From assembly GCF_030012175.1 (NCBI RefSeq), contig NZ_JASCXW010000004.1, positions 48,744 through 112,743 on the forward strand: 64,000 bases of DNA. Reading direction: 5' to 3'. The stretch is from Peloplasma aerotolerans. Its GTDB lineage: Bacteria; Bacillota_I; Bacilli_A; Acholeplasmatales; Acholeplasmataceae. Positions 46,801 to 55,588 of the stretch are shown piece after piece (positions within the stretch are counted from its first letter, which is position 1; every line of letters begins with the position of its first letter). The notes under the pieces were generated by a model. That model was given only the letters and a program-made list of their open reading frames with translations. It searched no databases and was not told where the DNA came from. A program made the position numbers and the translations under genes.

Positions 46801-47015
46801 AGAAAGCTGAACATGATGACTCAATCATTCTCAGATTCCATGAGTATAAAGGAAATCGAGGAAAACTAGAGATTGAAAGTGATTATACAATTTTAAGTTA
46901 TCAAGAAGTAAATTTATTGGAAAATGAACTTAGTGCTTGGATTAATCATCATGTTATCAAAACAACAATTAACCCTTATGAAATCAAAACATTCAAAATC
47001 AAGATGAAAAAATAA
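43857..47015 (+). CDS. GH38 alpha-mannosidase (long form)
   Basis: A 1052-residue cytoplasmic alpha-mannosidase. The N-terminal beta-domain covers about 1-250. The zinc motif is GHTHIDVAWLW (H260, D262), the nucleophile D372 in WLPDVFGYSW, and the later zinc ligand H593 in FHDIIPGSS; GSMWVEADCN is also present. The C-terminal beta-domains are complete. It is closer in motif style to the GH38 at 24059 than to the one at 47053. AAGGAGG lies six bases before the start. It is the third gene of the operon starting at 41677. No signal peptide is present, so it works on imported oligosaccharide. Confidence 0.95.
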   Translation: MSTTSNMLYTLEKLKQRIKTIENLRYRDQIELNPFWVLEDHEKEIHPAIPQSSLWEKKSIGYKWSGYDTYLWIKYDEIHLPKTFQNKKVLAYFDFGKHVGDGNNEGFESLAFLNHLPYQAIDANHQELFIPKDFYHKPITLAFRLWSGLTGGHGNKPVHHEVKTSFLCWLDEDVDDLYYTSLAIWETIEVLKMNDPNHEHISQLTELLDRSYLLIDWNLEYQNNQLFYQSLADANNHLNSGLSLYDKKSSINVFCIGHTHIDVAWLWQLKHTREKVIRSFSTVQRLMEMYPEYKFMHTTPQIYENLKLDDPAIYQFIKEQVKKGNWEIEGSMWVEADCNLTSGESLVRQILYGKNFFKKEFGVDTKVLWLPDVFGYSWALPQILKLSEIQTFMTTKISWNEVNQIPHDTFMWKGIDGSEILTHFLTTPWKYQAKDNFYSGYNAILAPFTIDGAWRKYQDKDLNQDILISYGFGDGGGGVTREMLEMRRRMDRIPGLPNVKTTTINEYFDKLHQTVKQKNHLLSKWDGELYFEYHRGTYTTQAKVKKFNRMLECLYRQVELLSVNAYLIASNSFIYPKTSLDIGWKKMMTNQFHDIIPGSSITEVYEDAHRDYEKAYSIGKKALEDASNQLIEQSNHDLTVYNDASWMRSDIVFVPTKSMLSFYDNKLKIQSQKINDGYLIFVRDIQPLSFKQLTMKEENELTKTTVFKYSDLSLKTPYYQVLFDSSFRIESLFDIENDRFVSVEGHKMNELQIFEDKPLTYDAWNIDIFYQEKKTTVDKLVSSEVIENGPVVFILKNIYEYQDSIISQQIIFYANQRRIDFNTHVDWHAKKQMLKVAFPVNIRTTKATYDIQFGNVERPNHWNTSWDWAKFEVVGHQWADLSEGNYGVSLLNDSKYGYDIKENVMRLTLLRSTTYPDPKADIGEHDFIYSLYPHHGTWKEANTQHHAWNVNQPLIPVFGKTNESDCSLFKFNMDSIVVDAIKKAEHDDSIILRFHEYKGNRGKLEIESDYTILSYQEVNLLENELSAWINHHVIKTTINPYEIKTFKIKMKK

Positions 47016-47052
47016 AAAAGGAGTATTCAGATTAATACTGATTATATAAAAT

Positions 47053-49650
47053 ATGAAAAAATTACACATTATTCCACATACACATTGGGATCGCGAATGG
47101 TATATGCCTTTTGAGCATCATCGTTATCGTTTGGTTGAACTTTTCGATGACTTAATAGAGTTAATGGACAAGGATCCTGATTACAAATATTTCCATATGG
47201 ATGGTCAAGTGATTCCTGTCTTAGACTATCTTGAAATCAAACCGCATATGAAAGACAAAGTTGTTCAACTTATTCAAAAAGACAAGATCCAAATTGGACC
47301 TTGGTTTATTTTGCAAGATGAATTCCTAACAAGTGGTGAAGCCAACATTAGAAACTTGTTGATAGGACTTAAAATGGTGAAATCACTTGGCGGAAAACCA
47401 GTGATGACCGGTTATTTTCCTGACTCATTTGGCAACATTTCTCAAGCACCACAAATTTTACGAGGCTTCAATATACAAACAGCAGTCTTTGGCAGAGGTT
47501 TAAATGAAGTTGGTTTTAATAATGAAATTATCGCACAAAAAGGAATAAATAAATCAGAAGTGAATTGGAAATCACCTGATGGTAGTACTGTTTCATGTGT
47601 GATGTTTGCAAACTGGTATTGCAATGCAATGGACTTACCGATAAGCGGACAAAAAAATACTGATCGTTTCAATGATATAATTGCTAGAACAAAACGCTTC
47701 AGTCATCTTGACGACTTATTAGGTATGAATGGATGTGACCATACACCTATTCAAAAAGATTTATCTATCGCAATTAAAAATGCAAATGAAGCAATCAAAG
47801 ATGTCGAAATCATACATAGCAATATGAAAGACTACTTGGATATTGTATATCAAAATCGATCTAAATATGATACCGTAGAAGGTGAAATAGCTGGACAATT
47901 AACAAGAGGTTATCATTTGCTGATCAATACGGCTAGTAGTAGAATTGATTTAAAGAAACTCAACCATAAAGCACAAATCAAACTAGAAAAAGAAGCAGAG
48001 ATGATTTCATCGGTTAACCAATTATACCAAGGTAAATATGATCAACACTATTTAGAATATGCGTGGAAGTTGTTGCTAGAAAACCATCCACACGATTCAA
48101 TTTGTTCTTGTAGTTGTGATGCTGTACATGAAGAAATGATTACTCGATTCAATAAAGTCATTCAATCTGCTGAATTGATTACTGATGAAGCAGCAAGATC
48201 AATTCTATCACAAGTCAATACCGAATCTATTCTTGGCAAAGGCCTAGCTGTTTTCAATAAATTTCCTTATCAAGTCACAGATTCTGTTATAACTTATGTT
48301 GATTTTATGAAAGAATTAAAGGTTAACCATGTCAAACTCTTTGACTTAAATGGGAATGAAATTCCTGTCCTTTATCGTAAAATTGAAAATCAATTCACTT
48401 ACACCTTACCTAAAGATAGATTTAGACAAGTCGAATATGTCGATCGTTTTGAGATTGAATTTGTCGCGCAAAATTTAAATCCTCTCGGATACACACTTTA
48501 TGATGTGCGTCCAGTAGATGAACCAAATTATATTCATCTCAAATTGAATCCACACAAAATGGAAAATGATCTTTTAGAAGTGGAAATTAATGGAGATGGT
48601 TCATTCAATATAACAGATAAGGCAACTTATCATAAACAAGAAAACCTAAACTATTATGAATATACGCTTGATGCAGGTAACGAATACAACTATGAACAAA
48701 GCTCTGATTTATTTGAAATAACAACGTTAGGTCAAATTGCACAAATAAATTGTTTAACAAACAATCAGGTTAAGACAGTTTATGAAATTAAACACTCGCT
48801 TAATGTTCCAACAGGAATTACTCCTAATAACGAAGCAAAAAAACAACTTGTACCTCTAGAAATTAAAACAAAATTGACACTATATCGACACAAAAAACAA
48901 GTCAAAGTTAATACTAGTATCAATAACAAAGCAGAAAACTTCAGAGTTCGTGCGTTATTTAACCACAAAATTCAAACAGATAAAGTCTATGCTGAGGGTC
49001 AATTTGATTTCGTTGAAAGATCAATCCATCCATGGTCAGGTTGGGAAAACCCTTCAAATACACAAAGATTTCAAGCCTTTGTACAGTTAAAAGATCAATC
49101 AAATGGTCTTCAAATATCTTCAAGAGGATTACACGAATATGAAGTTCTTAGATTTAAAGAAAATCAGCTAGCAATCACATTACTTCGTGGTGTTTCTGAG
49201 TTGGGAGATTGGGGCGTTTTTCCAACTCCAGATTCTCAAATGAAAAGAACTATTGATGTCGAATATGCTGTAGAATTATTTGATGCAGATCAGCAGTATG
49301 AAACAGCACAAAATGGTTATATTTTTCATGGCTTGATTCCAAAAGCATATGATGTGATTTCAAATCAAAAGGGATTAAAAGCTTCTCAATTTTCTATCAT
49401 GTCATATAATCATACATCGATACAAATGAGTGCAATAAAAAAATCGGAAAATGATGAACATATAATCATTAGATTGTTTAATTTAAGTAATTATAAACAA
49501 GAAGTTGAAGTCTCAATCAATCAGATTTTTAAAGCTGTTGAGTTAACTAATCTAAATGAGGAGACAATCCAACCAATAGAAATTAAGAATCACAAGATTT
49601 ATATCAATTTTAAACCAAAAGAAATCAAGACATTTAAACTGATTAAATAA
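47053..49650 (+). CDS. GH38 alpha-mannosidase (MngB-like short form)
   Basis: An 865-residue enzyme in which the barrel begins at the N-terminus: IIPHTHWDREWY supplies zinc ligands H11 and D13, and D124 in YFPDSFGNISQAP is the nucleophile. The later histidine is likely in LLENHPHDSICSCSCD. This form resembles MngB and the streptococcal GH38 known to act on alpha-1,3-mannosides of N-glycans. It is cytoplasmic. It follows the other GH38 by 37 bases with an AAGGAG site further upstream than usual (about 26 bases), so translation may be weak or reinitiated. It ends the operon at a terminator. Confidence 0.94.
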   Translation: MKKLHIIPHTHWDREWYMPFEHHRYRLVELFDDLIELMDKDPDYKYFHMDGQVIPVLDYLEIKPHMKDKVVQLIQKDKIQIGPWFILQDEFLTSGEANIRNLLIGLKMVKSLGGKPVMTGYFPDSFGNISQAPQILRGFNIQTAVFGRGLNEVGFNNEIIAQKGINKSEVNWKSPDGSTVSCVMFANWYCNAMDLPISGQKNTDRFNDIIARTKRFSHLDDLLGMNGCDHTPIQKDLSIAIKNANEAIKDVEIIHSNMKDYLDIVYQNRSKYDTVEGEIAGQLTRGYHLLINTASSRIDLKKLNHKAQIKLEKEAEMISSVNQLYQGKYDQHYLEYAWKLLLENHPHDSICSCSCDAVHEEMITRFNKVIQSAELITDEAARSILSQVNTESILGKGLAVFNKFPYQVTDSVITYVDFMKELKVNHVKLFDLNGNEIPVLYRKIENQFTYTLPKDRFRQVEYVDRFEIEFVAQNLNPLGYTLYDVRPVDEPNYIHLKLNPHKMENDLLEVEINGDGSFNITDKATYHKQENLNYYEYTLDAGNEYNYEQSSDLFEITTLGQIAQINCLTNNQVKTVYEIKHSLNVPTGITPNNEAKKQLVPLEIKTKLTLYRHKKQVKVNTSINNKAENFRVRALFNHKIQTDKVYAEGQFDFVERSIHPWSGWENPSNTQRFQAFVQLKDQSNGLQISSRGLHEYEVLRFKENQLAITLLRGVSELGDWGVFPTPDSQMKRTIDVEYAVELFDADQQYETAQNGYIFHGLIPKAYDVISNQKGLKASQFSIMSYNHTSIQMSAIKKSENDEHIIIRLFNLSNYKQEVEVSINQIFKAVELTNLNEETIQPIEIKNHKIYINFKPKEIKTFKLIK

Positions 49651-49662
49651 GAATAAAATGAT

Positions 49663-49695
49663 ACGAAGACAAAAAAATTGTTTTCGTTTTATTTT
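49663..49695 (+). terminator. Terminator after the second GH38 of the operon
   Basis: ACGAAGACAA (49663-49672) pairs with TTGTTTTCGT (49678-49687) with one G-U pair, followed by TTTATTTT. Confidence 0.8.
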
Positions 49696-50043
49696 AACAT
49701 GTATAGATAATGTCTATGCAACTTTTTTTAATGAAAGCATTGTATATAAAATCAATTTATGATAGACTATTTACAGGTAAAGATTAGTTTAATTAATTGA
49801 GATTTCAACTGGAAATAATTTAGATAATTCACTGTAAGACGCTTGTTTATTACATTTACAATCATAGATTGAGCTTTTCATCGAGCAAATTCAAAAATGT
49901 CTTGATCCATAATTTCTATCATTTTTATATAATGACGATATCTAAATTTAAAAAAAGAGAAAAAACGATATGCTTTTCAATAAAAAAATAAAGGTGAATT
50001 TGTCTATACATCTAGACAAGTTAAATAAAATTAGAGGTGTAAT
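49696..50043 (+). promoter_or_regulatory. Long intergenic control region of the GH130-ABC operon, with operators
   Basis: This 348-base gap has no gene. Two operator-like copies lie near its start (TGTATAGA at 49700-49707 and TGTCTATGCA at 49711-49720). The best operator of the window lies near its end: TTGTCTA at 50000-50006 and TAGACAA at 50013-50019, perfect 7-bp arms 6 bases apart. TTGTCT (50000-50005) could also be a -35, but the matching -10 (TAAATA, 16-base spacing) is weak. The middle 280 bases are plain A+T-rich DNA in which I see no convincing structure. Confidence 0.65.
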
Positions 50044-51045
50044 ATGAAGATAATCGGTCAACACATTAAGAATATTCCTTGGGAGGAAAAACCTGTTCAC
50101 AGTGACCAAGTCATTTGGCGCTACTCAAAAAATCCAATTATCCCTCGTGATCTTCTTAAGACATCAAACAGTATATTTAATAGTGCTGTCGTACCATTTA
50201 AGGATGGTTTTGCTGGTGTTTTTAGATGTGACAACAAAGCAAGACAAATGAAAATTCATCGAGGATTCAGCAAAGATGGAATCAACTGGACTATAGATGA
50301 AAAATCAATTCAATTCATTGCTCATGATGAAAACACATTGGCAACATCGGATTATCAATATGATCCAAGAGTAGTAGAAATTGATGGTAGATTTTTTATT
50401 CAATGGTGCAATGGATATCATGGTCCCACAATTGGATTAGGTTACACTGATGATTTTGAGTCGTTCTATCAAATGGAAAATGCATTTTTACCATTCAACC
50501 GAAACGGTGTGTTATTTCCAAGAAAAATCAACAATCATTATGTGATGTTATCAAGACCAAGCGATACAGGCCACACAGCATTTGGAGATATCTTTTTATC
50601 ACAAAGCAAAGATTTAATTTATTGGGGAAAACACCGTTTTGTCTTAGGTGTAGCGCCATTTGAGCAAAGTGCATGGCAAACATTAAAAATAGGAGCTGGA
50701 CCTGCACCGATAGAAACAACAGAAGGTTGGTTATTGTTTTATCACGGGGTCTTACGTTCATGTAATGGTTACCACTACTCCATGGGCGTAGCACTTTTAG
50801 ATTTAGAAGACCCATCTAAAGTTGTTGCTAGATCAAAAGACTATTTGTTAGCTCCTGCAACTTCTTATGAATTAATGGGTGATGTTGCAAACGTTATCTT
50901 TCCATGTGCAGCTTTAGCTGATGCTAAAACAGGTAAAATAGCGATTTACTATGGTGCAGCAGATACAGTTACAGGTATGGCATTTACAACCATTGAAAAA
51001 TTGATTCCCTGGTTGATGAGTAATAATTTATTAGATGAACAATAA
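50044..51045 (+). CDS. GH130 beta-1,4-mannoside phosphorylase
   Basis: A 333-residue five-bladed propeller enzyme that phosphorolyses beta-mannosides to mannose-1-phosphate. The catalytic Asp is D107 in [12 protein letters not shown]. Substrate and phosphate contacts are expected in [19 protein letters not shown] and [22 protein letters not shown] segments. The length fits the group that includes enzymes acting on Man-beta-1,4-GlcNAc from N-glycan cores, the exact product left by GH85 plus alpha-mannosidases; the other candidate is mannooligosaccharide phosphorylase. It heads the transporter operon, with the solute-binding lipoprotein 18 bases downstream, under the strongest operator of the locus. 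Confidence 0.92.
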   Translation: MKIIGQHIKNIPWEEKPVHSDQVIWRYSKNPIIPRDLLKTSNSIFNSAVVPFKDGFAGVFRCDNKARQMKIHRGFSKDGINWTIDEKSIQFIAHDENTLATSDYQYDPRVVEIDGRFFIQWCNGYHGPTIGLGYTDDFESFYQMENAFLPFNRNGVLFPRKINNHYVMLSRPSDTGHTAFGDIFLSQSKDLIYWGKHRFVLGVAPFEQSAWQTLKIGAGPAPIETTEGWLLFYHGVLRSCNGYHYSMGVALLDLEDPSKVVARSKDYLLAPATSYELMGDVANVIFPCAALADAKTGKIAIYYGAADTVTGMAFTTIEKLIPWLMSNNLLDEQ

Positions 51046-51063
51046 AAAAGGAGTGTTAAACAA

Positions 51064-52581
51064 ATGAAAAAAATTCTTTTTGCTTTACTATTCTTAGTAT
51101 CAACTGTTGCATTAGCAGCATGTAATGATACAGCTACGGATCCAGTTGAAACGCCAGTCGACACGCCTGTTGACACACCAGTTGAAACACCTGTGGAAAC
51201 GCCTGTCGATTCTGACCCTGGTAAGACATATGATATTGACATAGATACACTTGATTTAGGTGGTAAAATTATCAGTTACTATACGCATGTAAGTACTGAA
51301 GATAATCCATTTGCTGAAGGTTATGTTGGTACAGACAAAGAAGCTTATCAAACATTTTTAACAAATCTTCAACAAACGTACAATTTCACCTTGTCATTTA
51401 AAGGTTGGACAGATTACAATAATAGAATTACTGATATCGCTTCACATGTTTTAGGTGGGGGAGGATCAGCTATCGTTCGATCACCAGAATTAGAATTTAT
51501 GCTAGACTTAATTTCTGCAGGTTATTTATCAAATATAACACATGTAGCGAATGCTTTAAAAGATGAATATGCAGTTAACGATTGGCAAGTACAAGCGGGT
51601 ACCGTTCAAGATAACGTCTTTGCAATTCAAAATAAAGATGGTGTTGAGTATGTTGAACTTTTGGTTTATAACAAAACATTAATGACAGCAGCTGGTATTG
51701 AGAAGACACCTACACAAAGATGGATTGATGGAGAATGGACTTTAGACACAATGGGTGACTATTTAAATCAACTCAGACTTGAGTATGGAAATTCTCCGTA
51801 TCCTATGGCAATTACTCCATACCATATCGCAATGTATGGTCCTGCAGCTAATGGATCACAATTTGTAACGAGTGAAGGTAATTTAAATTTACTAAACACA
51901 GCAACATTTGACGTAATTTACAAGTATAAAGATTGGTATGATTATGGGTATATACGTCCGATGAACTTCAATATGGGCTATATATTGAAACATTCAATTG
52001 CAAATGCGTGGGCAAATCAAGACTCAGTATTTGGGGTTGCAATGATGTGGCAATTAGAAGGATTTGCACAAAACGTTAGCTTTGAGTATGGAATAGTTCC
52101 ATTCCCACAGGCTGATGGTAAAACAAAAGATGATTATTATACAGCAATCAACCCTGGTGACCTTCAAATGGTAACGATTGGCAATGATGCTGATGAAGTT
52201 GCAACTATTATGTTTTTAATTAATGAGTTCCATAAGGAAAGACGCGAAGAAGAGCTTCAAACATGTTTAACGAACAATCCTGAAGCAACAGCAGTTGAAT
52301 GCCAAGCAATTGAGAATGTTCAAAAATATTTAAGATTGTCAAACGAAATAGATATTGCTCAAGCTGAAGAAGTGTTTTCATTTTTACAAGGAACGCTTGA
52401 ATATAATTCAATTCGATCAAATGATCTCGCCTATTTAAACGGTGAAATACTTTATGTACAAGCAGTTCAAGACTATTTCCAATCAGGTGGATCACCTAGA
52501 AACTACATCGATGCGATTATTCCACAAATTAATGAAAACATTCGTAGAATGCTAGATGCTATCGCAAGTAGTTTATCTTAA
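51064..52581 (+). CDS. Extracellular solute-binding lipoprotein of a carbohydrate ABC transporter
   Basis: A 505-residue lipoprotein: signal with lipobox ALAAC (Cys20), then a low-complexity stalk (about 24-50) of VETPVDTP repeats, then a family-1-type solute-binding domain. Typical pieces: LTFKG-like strand, a hinge region VYNKTLMTAAGIEKTP, QRWIDGEWTLDTMGDYLNQL, and YTAINPGDLQMVTIGNDADE. It is downstream of GH130 and upstream of the large anchored binding protein and permeases. It is the best candidate to receive the GH85 product. A strong hairpin follows it, which would leave it more abundant than the permeases, as is usual for binding proteins. Confidence 0.88.
   Translation: MKKILFALLFLVSTVALAACNDTATDPVETPVDTPVDTPVETPVETPVDSDPGKTYDIDIDTLDLGGKIISYYTHVSTEDNPFAEGYVGTDKEAYQTFLTNLQQTYNFTLSFKGWTDYNNRITDIASHVLGGGGSAIVRSPELEFMLDLISAGYLSNITHVANALKDEYAVNDWQVQAGTVQDNVFAIQNKDGVEYVELLVYNKTLMTAAGIEKTPTQRWIDGEWTLDTMGDYLNQLRLEYGNSPYPMAITPYHIAMYGPAANGSQFVTSEGNLNLLNTATFDVIYKYKDWYDYGYIRPMNFNMGYILKHSIANAWANQDSVFGVAMMWQLEGFAQNVSFEYGIVPFPQADGKTKDDYYTAINPGDLQMVTIGNDADEVATIMFLINEFHKERREEELQTCLTNNPEATAVECQAIENVQKYLRLSNEIDIAQAEEVFSFLQGTLEYNSIRSNDLAYLNGEILYVQAVQDYFQSGGSPRNYIDAIIPQINENIRRMLDAIASSLS
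51140..51215 (+). repeat. Short tandem repeat coding for a V-E/D-T-P-V stalk
   Basis: About six copies of a 12-base unit of the type GTTGAAACGCCA / GTTGACACACCA encode (V-[DE]-T-P)n in the solute-binding lipoprotein. The copies differ at third positions. Confidence 0.8.
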
Positions 52582-52589
52582 TGACTTTG

Positions 52590-52636
52590 AGTCGACGATA
52601 TGCAATCATAAACACACTCATATCGTCGACTATCTT
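52590..52636 (+). terminator. Strong hairpin between binding protein and permease module (attenuator or mRNA stabiliser)
   Basis: AGTCGACGATATG (52590-52602) pairs perfectly with CATATCGTCGACT (52619-52631), 13 bp, 16-base loop, followed by ATCTTTTTA. The T-run is short, so read-through is likely. Confidence 0.75.
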
Positions 52637-52677
52637 TTTATTATTTACTTGAACCACTATTTTTTGGAGGATTGAAA

Positions 52678-55569
52678 TTGAAGAAGAAAATCATCATTGG
52701 AATTATTTCCATCATCTTTATAATTGTTAGTATCATTTCAGTTATAAATTCAAATAAACCTTTATATTCGGGTGATATTTCAACTTACCTCACTGACATA
52801 AGTGATGTTTTATTGATAGAAGGAAGTTATTCTGCATATATGGAAGAGCATCGTGATCATTCAATCGTATCAAATGAAGAGGTTGAAGTTAACCTTTTAA
52901 ATGATGTTGTATCATTACATACTGATATGGACTATCATATCGTTGATGAGATGATTGTAACATTGGAAGAAGGAATCATTACATGGTCTTTTGATGTAGC
53001 AACAAGTGGTTTATACAATATTTACATTGAGTATTATCAAATCGTTGAATTAGAAGCATTAAATATATTTGGGAAAACCTCTAGTATTGAACGTTCAATA
53101 AGAATCAATGGTGAACTTCCTTATGCTGAATTTGAGCAAATTAGATTATCAAGAATATGGGAAGATGAAACAGAAATTTTAACTGATTCCATGGGAAATC
53201 AAATTCGTCCAAAACAAATTGAAAAAGTGCGATTAGTTCAAACATATATTGAAGATTATGAAAAATATACAGTGGATCCATATTATGTTTTTCTTGAGGA
53301 AGGATACAATACCATTTCATTTGAATCAATTAGAGAACCTTTGCAAATTAAAAAATTATCATTCATCGGACTAGAACCCGTCAAAACTTATGAAGAAATC
53401 AAATTGGAGTATGAACAAAACAACTATCAAATTGTAGAAAATCAAATGATTCTTGTTGAAGCTGAAAACATGTTTGAAAAAAACTCACCGACAATGATTC
53501 CTCTAGCTGACACATCAAGTTTATTATCATACCCTCAATATAAGGGTAATCAAACTGTTTTAAATGTAATGGGTGTTTACTCATGGAGACTTCCCGGTTA
53601 TTGGGTATCTTATAAAGTGGATGTACAAGAAAGCGGATTATATGCTTTAAATTTCAGAATGAAACAGGACATCAAACAAGGTTCGTTTGTTTCTAGGCAG
53701 TTAAAAATTGACGGAAATGTTCCATTTAAAGAAGCATCTTATTTACCTTTTTCTTATAACTCTTCATTTAATAATTACGTTATTGGGACTGAAGAAGAGC
53801 CTTACTTGTTCTATTTAGAAGCTGGAATACGAGAAGTCAGTTTTCAAATTAGTCTTGGAAATATTGGAGAAGCTGTCAATCAAGTTAATCAATCGATTAA
53901 CGCATTAAATCAATTATATTTAAGAATTATCATGTACACGACAGTCAATCCTCAACCTTATAGAGATTACCAGTTGGAAAATAACATCATTGGTTTAAAA
54001 AATATTCTTGAAACTGAATATAATAGATTGACAGAAGTCATTAATAGTTATCATTCAATTAGTTCAGGAAGCGCAGCACAAACTTCTATTTTATCTAATA
54101 TGAGTTTGCAGTTAGAACGTTTTATCGAAAACCCTGAGTTAATTGTTAGAGAGTTAACAAGTATGGAGTCCAATGTTTCAGCACTAGGAACCTGGATTAT
54201 GCAAGAAACAGAACAACCATTAACCATAGACTCTTTTGCATTTTTTGATCCAAACCAAACGTTGCCACGTGGTAAGGATAATATATTTGAATCTGTGTGG
54301 CATGAGTTTAGAAGATTCTTTTTCTCGTTTTTTAACAACTCTGATAGTTTCAGTGGTTCAGGAGATGGTGAAACCATAAGGGTATGGGTTACCGCAGGAC
54401 GTGATAATGCACAAATACTAAGAAGAATGATTGATGATTCATTTAGTCAAGATATCAATGTGGAACTCGAGCTTGTCAATAGAGATGTATTGCTTAGAGC
54501 TACTGTATCAGGGCAAGGACCTGATATTGCTTTAATGATTGCGGAAGGTACGCCAATCGATTTTGCTTTTAGAAATGCAGCTTATGATTTGACAACATTT
54601 AGTGATTTTGATGACATATCCTCACGTTTTTATGAAAGTGCCTTAACACCTTTTCAATATTTGGATGGTATATATGCACTACCTGAACAACAGACATTTC
54701 CTGTATTCTTTTATCGAACTGATATCTTTGAAGATTTGTCACTTGAACTTCCAACAACTTGGGATGAAGTCTACTTATTGTTGACGCAACTCAATACAAA
54801 TAATCTAGATTTCTTTATCGATTCTGGGTCAACTTCATTATCTATTGCAGTTACCAACACGATATATGCTGGTCTATTCGGAACGGTATTATACCAACAT
54901 GGTGGATCATTTTACTTAAACGAAGGCAGAGAAACTGGATTATTGACAGATCAAGCTGGAGAAGCATTTAGAATGTTTACACAATTCTTCACAAGCTATG
55001 GTGTTCCAACGCAAGCTAATTTCGTTAACCGTTTTAGAAGTGGTGAAATTGCTGCTGGTATTATGGATTACTCAATATATAACACATTAGTCGTATTCGC
55101 ACCTGAGATAAGTGGTAAATGGGCGATTGCAACTGTACCTGGTTTTGATGAAGAACACCAAATGGTCACCAGCAATGTTCCTTTTGCATCCATGATGCTG
55201 AAAAATACAAAAAACCCTGAAGCATCTTGGGAGTTTATGAAATGGTGGACATCAACAGATATTCAAGTCGAATATGCAAGAGAGCTCGAAACCATAATGG
55301 GTGCAGCAGCACGTTATCCTACTGCAAATAAAGATGCATTAGCAAAACTTTCGTGGCCATCTAAAGATTTAAACATTATTCTTGAACAATTAAGCAGAGC
55401 TGAGGGGATCCCTCAAGTTCCTGGAGGATATATGACAACAAGAATGTTTACATATGCATTTTTATATGTTGTAAATGATGGTTATAATCCTCGTGAAGTG
55501 CTGAATGAGTATGCTCAAGAAATCAATAGAGAAATCAGACTAAAAAGAAGAGAGTTTAATTTAGATTAA
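52678..55569 (+). CDS. Large membrane-anchored solute-binding protein with N-terminal beta-sandwich domains
   Basis: A 963-residue protein starting at TTG 52678, seven bases after GGAGG; TTG 52672 is too close. The N-terminus is an uncleaved-looking anchor (KKKIIIGIISIIFIIVSIIS) without lipobox cysteine. Two carbohydrate-binding-like beta-sandwiches follow: about 80-210 (WSFDVATSGLYNIYIEYY) and about 290-450 (WVSYKVDVQESGLYALNF), sharing a SGLY-N/L pattern. A helical linker (about 455-530) leads to a family-1 solute-binding domain (about 555-940: IRVWVTAGRDNAQILRRM, GPDIALMI, YALPEQQTFPVFFYRTDIF). It precedes two permease genes and is probably their receptor. The double-module architecture suggests capture of a large or polymer-bound glycan. 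Confidence 0.8.
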   Translation: MKKKIIIGIISIIFIIVSIISVINSNKPLYSGDISTYLTDISDVLLIEGSYSAYMEEHRDHSIVSNEEVEVNLLNDVVSLHTDMDYHIVDEMIVTLEEGIITWSFDVATSGLYNIYIEYYQIVELEALNIFGKTSSIERSIRINGELPYAEFEQIRLSRIWEDETEILTDSMGNQIRPKQIEKVRLVQTYIEDYEKYTVDPYYVFLEEGYNTISFESIREPLQIKKLSFIGLEPVKTYEEIKLEYEQNNYQIVENQMILVEAENMFEKNSPTMIPLADTSSLLSYPQYKGNQTVLNVMGVYSWRLPGYWVSYKVDVQESGLYALNFRMKQDIKQGSFVSRQLKIDGNVPFKEASYLPFSYNSSFNNYVIGTEEEPYLFYLEAGIREVSFQISLGNIGEAVNQVNQSINALNQLYLRIIMYTTVNPQPYRDYQLENNIIGLKNILETEYNRLTEVINSYHSISSGSAAQTSILSNMSLQLERFIENPELIVRELTSMESNVSALGTWIMQETEQPLTIDSFAFFDPNQTLPRGKDNIFESVWHEFRRFFFSFFNNSDSFSGSGDGETIRVWVTAGRDNAQILRRMIDDSFSQDINVELELVNRDVLLRATVSGQGPDIALMIAEGTPIDFAFRNAAYDLTTFSDFDDISSRFYESALTPFQYLDGIYALPEQQTFPVFFYRTDIFEDLSLELPTTWDEVYLLLTQLNTNNLDFFIDSGSTSLSIAVTNTIYAGLFGTVLYQHGGSFYLNEGRETGLLTDQAGEAFRMFTQFFTSYGVPTQANFVNRFRSGEIAAGIMDYSIYNTLVVFAPEISGKWAIATVPGFDEEHQMVTSNVPFASMMLKNTKNPEASWEFMKWWTSTDIQVEYARELETIMGAAARYPTANKDALAKLSWPSKDLNIILEQLSRAEGIPQVPGGYMTTRMFTYAFLYVVNDGYNPREVLNEYAQEINREIRLKRREFNLD

Positions 55570-55588
55570 ATTGAAATGAGGATTTTCA

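Noticed and set aside
51140..51215. CRISPR array
   Set aside because: The units are 12 bases, in frame and without spacers; no cas gene is near. No other regularly spaced repeats were found in the window.
50949..51242. Minus-strand open frame rich in STGV repeats
   Set aside because: It is the antisense shadow of the VETP/VDTP stalk repeat in the solute-binding lipoprotein, with no ribosome site.
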